Below are positions 61,328 through 64,000 of a stretch of 64,000 bases of DNA, piece by piece (position 1 is the stretch's first letter; each line of letters starts with the position of its first letter). Source of the DNA: Plectosphaerella cucumerina (Eukaryota; Ascomycota; Sordariomycetes; Glomerellales; Plectosphaerellaceae); NCBI GenBank assembly GCA_020746995.1, contig JAGPXD010000005.1, positions 682,001 through 746,000 on the forward strand. Direction: 5' to 3'. The notes under the pieces were generated by a model, which saw nothing but the letters and a program-made list of their open reading frames with translations, was not told the origin of the DNA and did not search any database. The translations under genes and the position numbers were made by a program.

Positions 61328-64000
61328 GGTGTTTTTGCACCTGCTCGTGGCTTCCCTGAAGGCTCATCTCTTAATTTGGGCGAGTTACGATTTTTTGAAG
61401 TTGAGGAGTGAGATTTTATATACCCCGGATGTGAGGTATCGCATGATCCCTTTTTATTGGTTGTTTGTGCTGAAGATGTTGTTCTTTGTTAGAGGATGCT
61501 CTCTGGGGGTGGCTAGGGAGCATTCGTGTGGCTTTTGACAACTTAACGTGGCGGTGTCACAATAATGTCGCCGAAGAATAAAGGCTTCCTGTTGTCATGA
61601 TATCTGATAGGAAAAGATGGGTGGGCGTACGAGGACTTGTTCTCGTTCGTAGTTTGACTGTTAAATCATCGTGTGGTGTCATTCCTGGCGATCGGGGGCA
61701 TCTAGTAAACTAGGTAGATGTTTGGGACATTTAGTGCGGTCAGGCCTCAAATGGACATGCCAACTTCCGATGCAATTTACCAAATGGCTAGACATTAAAT
61801 TCATATTTGGTATATACAGATCGATAGCTCTGTGGGAGAGCTATCTTTTCGCTTCATCGAATATTCAATCGGCAGCCAATTGGTGGCGGAAATCCAATTG
61901 AGGGGCGACTTCACTTTACAGCCCAACTACCTGACCACAATTCCCCAGCTGGCCTCACAGACTCTTGCCGACGGTCTCCTCCCTCGACTCGCGACATACG
62001 ACAGATAATCACCCAGAAAACCCCGAAGCGGACCCGGGTGTCCACCGCTGACCCGCCGCCGTCACGGCCCCTGAGTCGAGAGCCCCCGCCGCTTCCGGCC
62101 GTGGCAGCGGGTCCCGGCCGCCGATCACCAGAGACCGGGCCTCAGGGGCCGGCGAGAGGAAGGGAGAATCGGCTCAAGCTGAGATGTTGGCCCCGCGGGA
62201 GGGCGAGGGACGAAAACTCCCCGAGGGGGCGAGTTGGTCGGCGGGCCAGCAGCTGGGCGATCGAAATCGGGGCGGGAGGGTGGATCATTAGGACGAACCA
62301 GCTTCGTAGGGGAGATAGAGTTCGCCCGCCGGGTCAGAGGTCCGGGCTAGCTTTTGCGCCGTGGGTTGAGGGATGTGGGAGGAGCCACGCGTTGGTTTGG
62401 AAGAAATGCCTCGTTCTGTGACGATTGGTGGCATCATCGGGGCTTCGCCGGTGTGTGGCGGGAGGGGCAGCTCTGGAGAGCTTCTCCGTCGTGTCGTGAT
62501 GCCCTCATGAAGTTTGTCTCACCTGGAGTCAGCGTCAAGCTTCAAACTGCCGCCGACTAGCAGACACAGCAGCAGCTATTCAGCAGTAGCTTGCTGAGCA
62601 CCCCTCCAGCTGTACAAGTAGCTTCACCAGCCTCTGTCCATCAGCGCCCGTCAGACTTCTGAAGTTTGAGCAAAAAAGGCCGCGTGTCACCCGTTGCGGC
62701 CAGAAAGTCCTTCCGTGGCGGTTAGCTCCCGCTTGCTAGAGCTCTTTGCGTCCCACGCGGGAATGGCTGAAACTCAACATCGCGTGAGCGAGAAACCAAA
62801 CCCGTTCCCGGCCGGACCAGCGGCTGCTGGCGCGGCGTCTGCGCCTCGAGCCCGGTGGGGGAGAGCCGGGTGCCGGTGCCTCTCTAGCGGCTGACGGACT
62901 GTGTTGAGAGCAGGGAATCGGCTTCGTCTGATGGGAATTGGTGTTGTCGAGGGCAGCTGAGAAAAAAAGGGGGGGAAATCGCGAATGCTGTCCTGGTGGA
63001 AATCTGTGACTAGGTCATCATCGACATCGCCGGCGCGTGCGAATGCTATCGCAGACGGGCATCTGATCCGATCGGGCAGCTTCCACCCAGCATGTGAAGG
63101 TGATGGATGTTCGCCGCAGGGAGGCGCCTGGAGAAATACTTTACCCCAACCTCCGCGATGGATGGGTAGCATTGAGACTATTGCTCTGGGGTGGACGACT
63201 ACCTGGATGGCAATCTCCGAGTATCGTGCCGCCGGAGCTTACACACCGAGAACTGTCGCCGGGCTAGGTGGCTGGCGGTGTGCATCCTTCTCACGTCCAA
63301 GGACGCATAACGTCCAACTTGACGTTCCTGAATATCACTTCAACCGCTTCTCGGGATGCCCTGAAGCCTGTCGTGAGGCTCAAGTCATGGTGTGGCGGCA
63401 GAGGCTGGTGACATTTAAAAAGGGGCCAAGGCGGTGCTGCCCCTTGGCGAACCCAAGTGCCATTGACGAATGGCATGCGGGACTTTTCTTGGGTCTCTCG
63501 TTTGTGGGAGAAGAGGGTGTGATGCCCCCTCCCCCTTTTTCGATCGTGTGGGTGGACGAGGTGCGTGATACGAGCTTGCCGACCATCACATGGACGACTT
63601 GGACGCTCCCACTCGGGCTTGACAGTCGTGGTGGGTTGCAAATGGCAACTGCTTCGTTCGGGCAGGCAAGCAAGCAGGCGGCCGGTGCAGTTGCGCGAGG
63701 CTCCCAAGCCTGCATTGCAGACTGCTTGCAACGGAAGATGGAGACATCTCCTCGGCGGTGTGCGACCCGATAATACCCTACCCGTGACGTCCAAGACGCG
63801 GGGGTGTCGGAGGAAGCAAAAAACTCGGCATGAGGAAGGATTTCTTGGTCCTGTAAGTCATGCATGGACGCCGAGTTGGCATGCCATGAAAACCTGCGAC
63901 GACTGCAGCACCGAGCGGTGGCGATATGCTAGCCTGAGCGATGGAGCCGTTGCAAGTGGCCTCCCGATTGAGGCTCGCTCAGAGCCCGAAGGAGGGGGCC
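61328..64000. other. Right-end interval without a supported gene
   Basis: About 2.7 kb. The longest open frame (62985-63773, plus, 262 codons) has no recognisable domain, odd composition and is overlapped by equally long frames on the other strand, so I do not call it. No RNA gene or clear repeat is visible after tRNA-Leu. Confidence 0.45.

Noticed and set aside
62985..63773. 262-codon plus frame at the right end
   Set aside because: No domain, competing frames on the minus strand, and no evidence of splicing or a promoter; left as unknown.

Overview
The window is nuclear DNA of a filamentous ascomycete (Pezizomycotina). Support: short GT-AG introns of about 52-91 nt, type I fatty acid synthase split into alpha and beta subunits, Zn2Cys6 regulators, nuclear tRNA genes with introns, and an AT-rich block that looks mutated by RIP. 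The GC-rich, C-ending codon use and the gene repertoire suggest a Sordariomycete, possibly a plant-associated Glomerellales-type fungus; that rank is inference. Because the genome is eukaryotic, all gene starts were set to ATG and introns were placed by hand from splice signals and protein family continuity.

Left part (0.9-29 kb): a small cupin gene, then the two fatty acid synthase genes in divergent orientation (alpha subunit on minus, beta subunit on plus) separated by about 3.6 kb. Downstream of the beta gene are tRNA-Phe with an intron, guanine deaminase, LSM4 (whose first coding exon is only the ATG), a mitochondrial PPR-like protein and, convergent to it, a large nuclear protein with an internal Zn2Cys6 cluster.

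Middle part (29-42 kb): a CSC1/OSCA-type (DUF221) membrane channel, a long non-coding interval, a conserved-looking unknown protein, and a single-pass membrane protein with a kelch-like ectodomain and a long disordered cytoplasmic tail.

Right part (42.7-57.2 kb): six neighbouring genes that look like a carbohydrate catabolic cluster: a DUF1593/Sde182-like hydrolase, an MFS sugar transporter, a GH43 glycosidase, a Zn2Cys6 regulator, a second MFS sugar transporter and a GH78 alpha-L-rhamnosidase. None of the three hydrolases has a visible signal peptide, so the simplest model is import of plant oligosaccharides or glycosides by the two transporters, followed by cytosolic hydrolysis. The promoter shared by the DUF1593 gene and the first transporter carries four copies of a GTCTGGGG motif, two of them forming a perfect inverted repeat, which overlaps the CreA/CRE-1 consensus. 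The regulator's zinc cluster is cut by an intron whose expected AG acceptor reads GG.

Right end (58.9-64 kb): a PI-PLC X-domain protein, an AT-rich RIP-like block, tRNA-Leu(UAA) with an intron, and about 2.7 kb in which I see no convincing gene.
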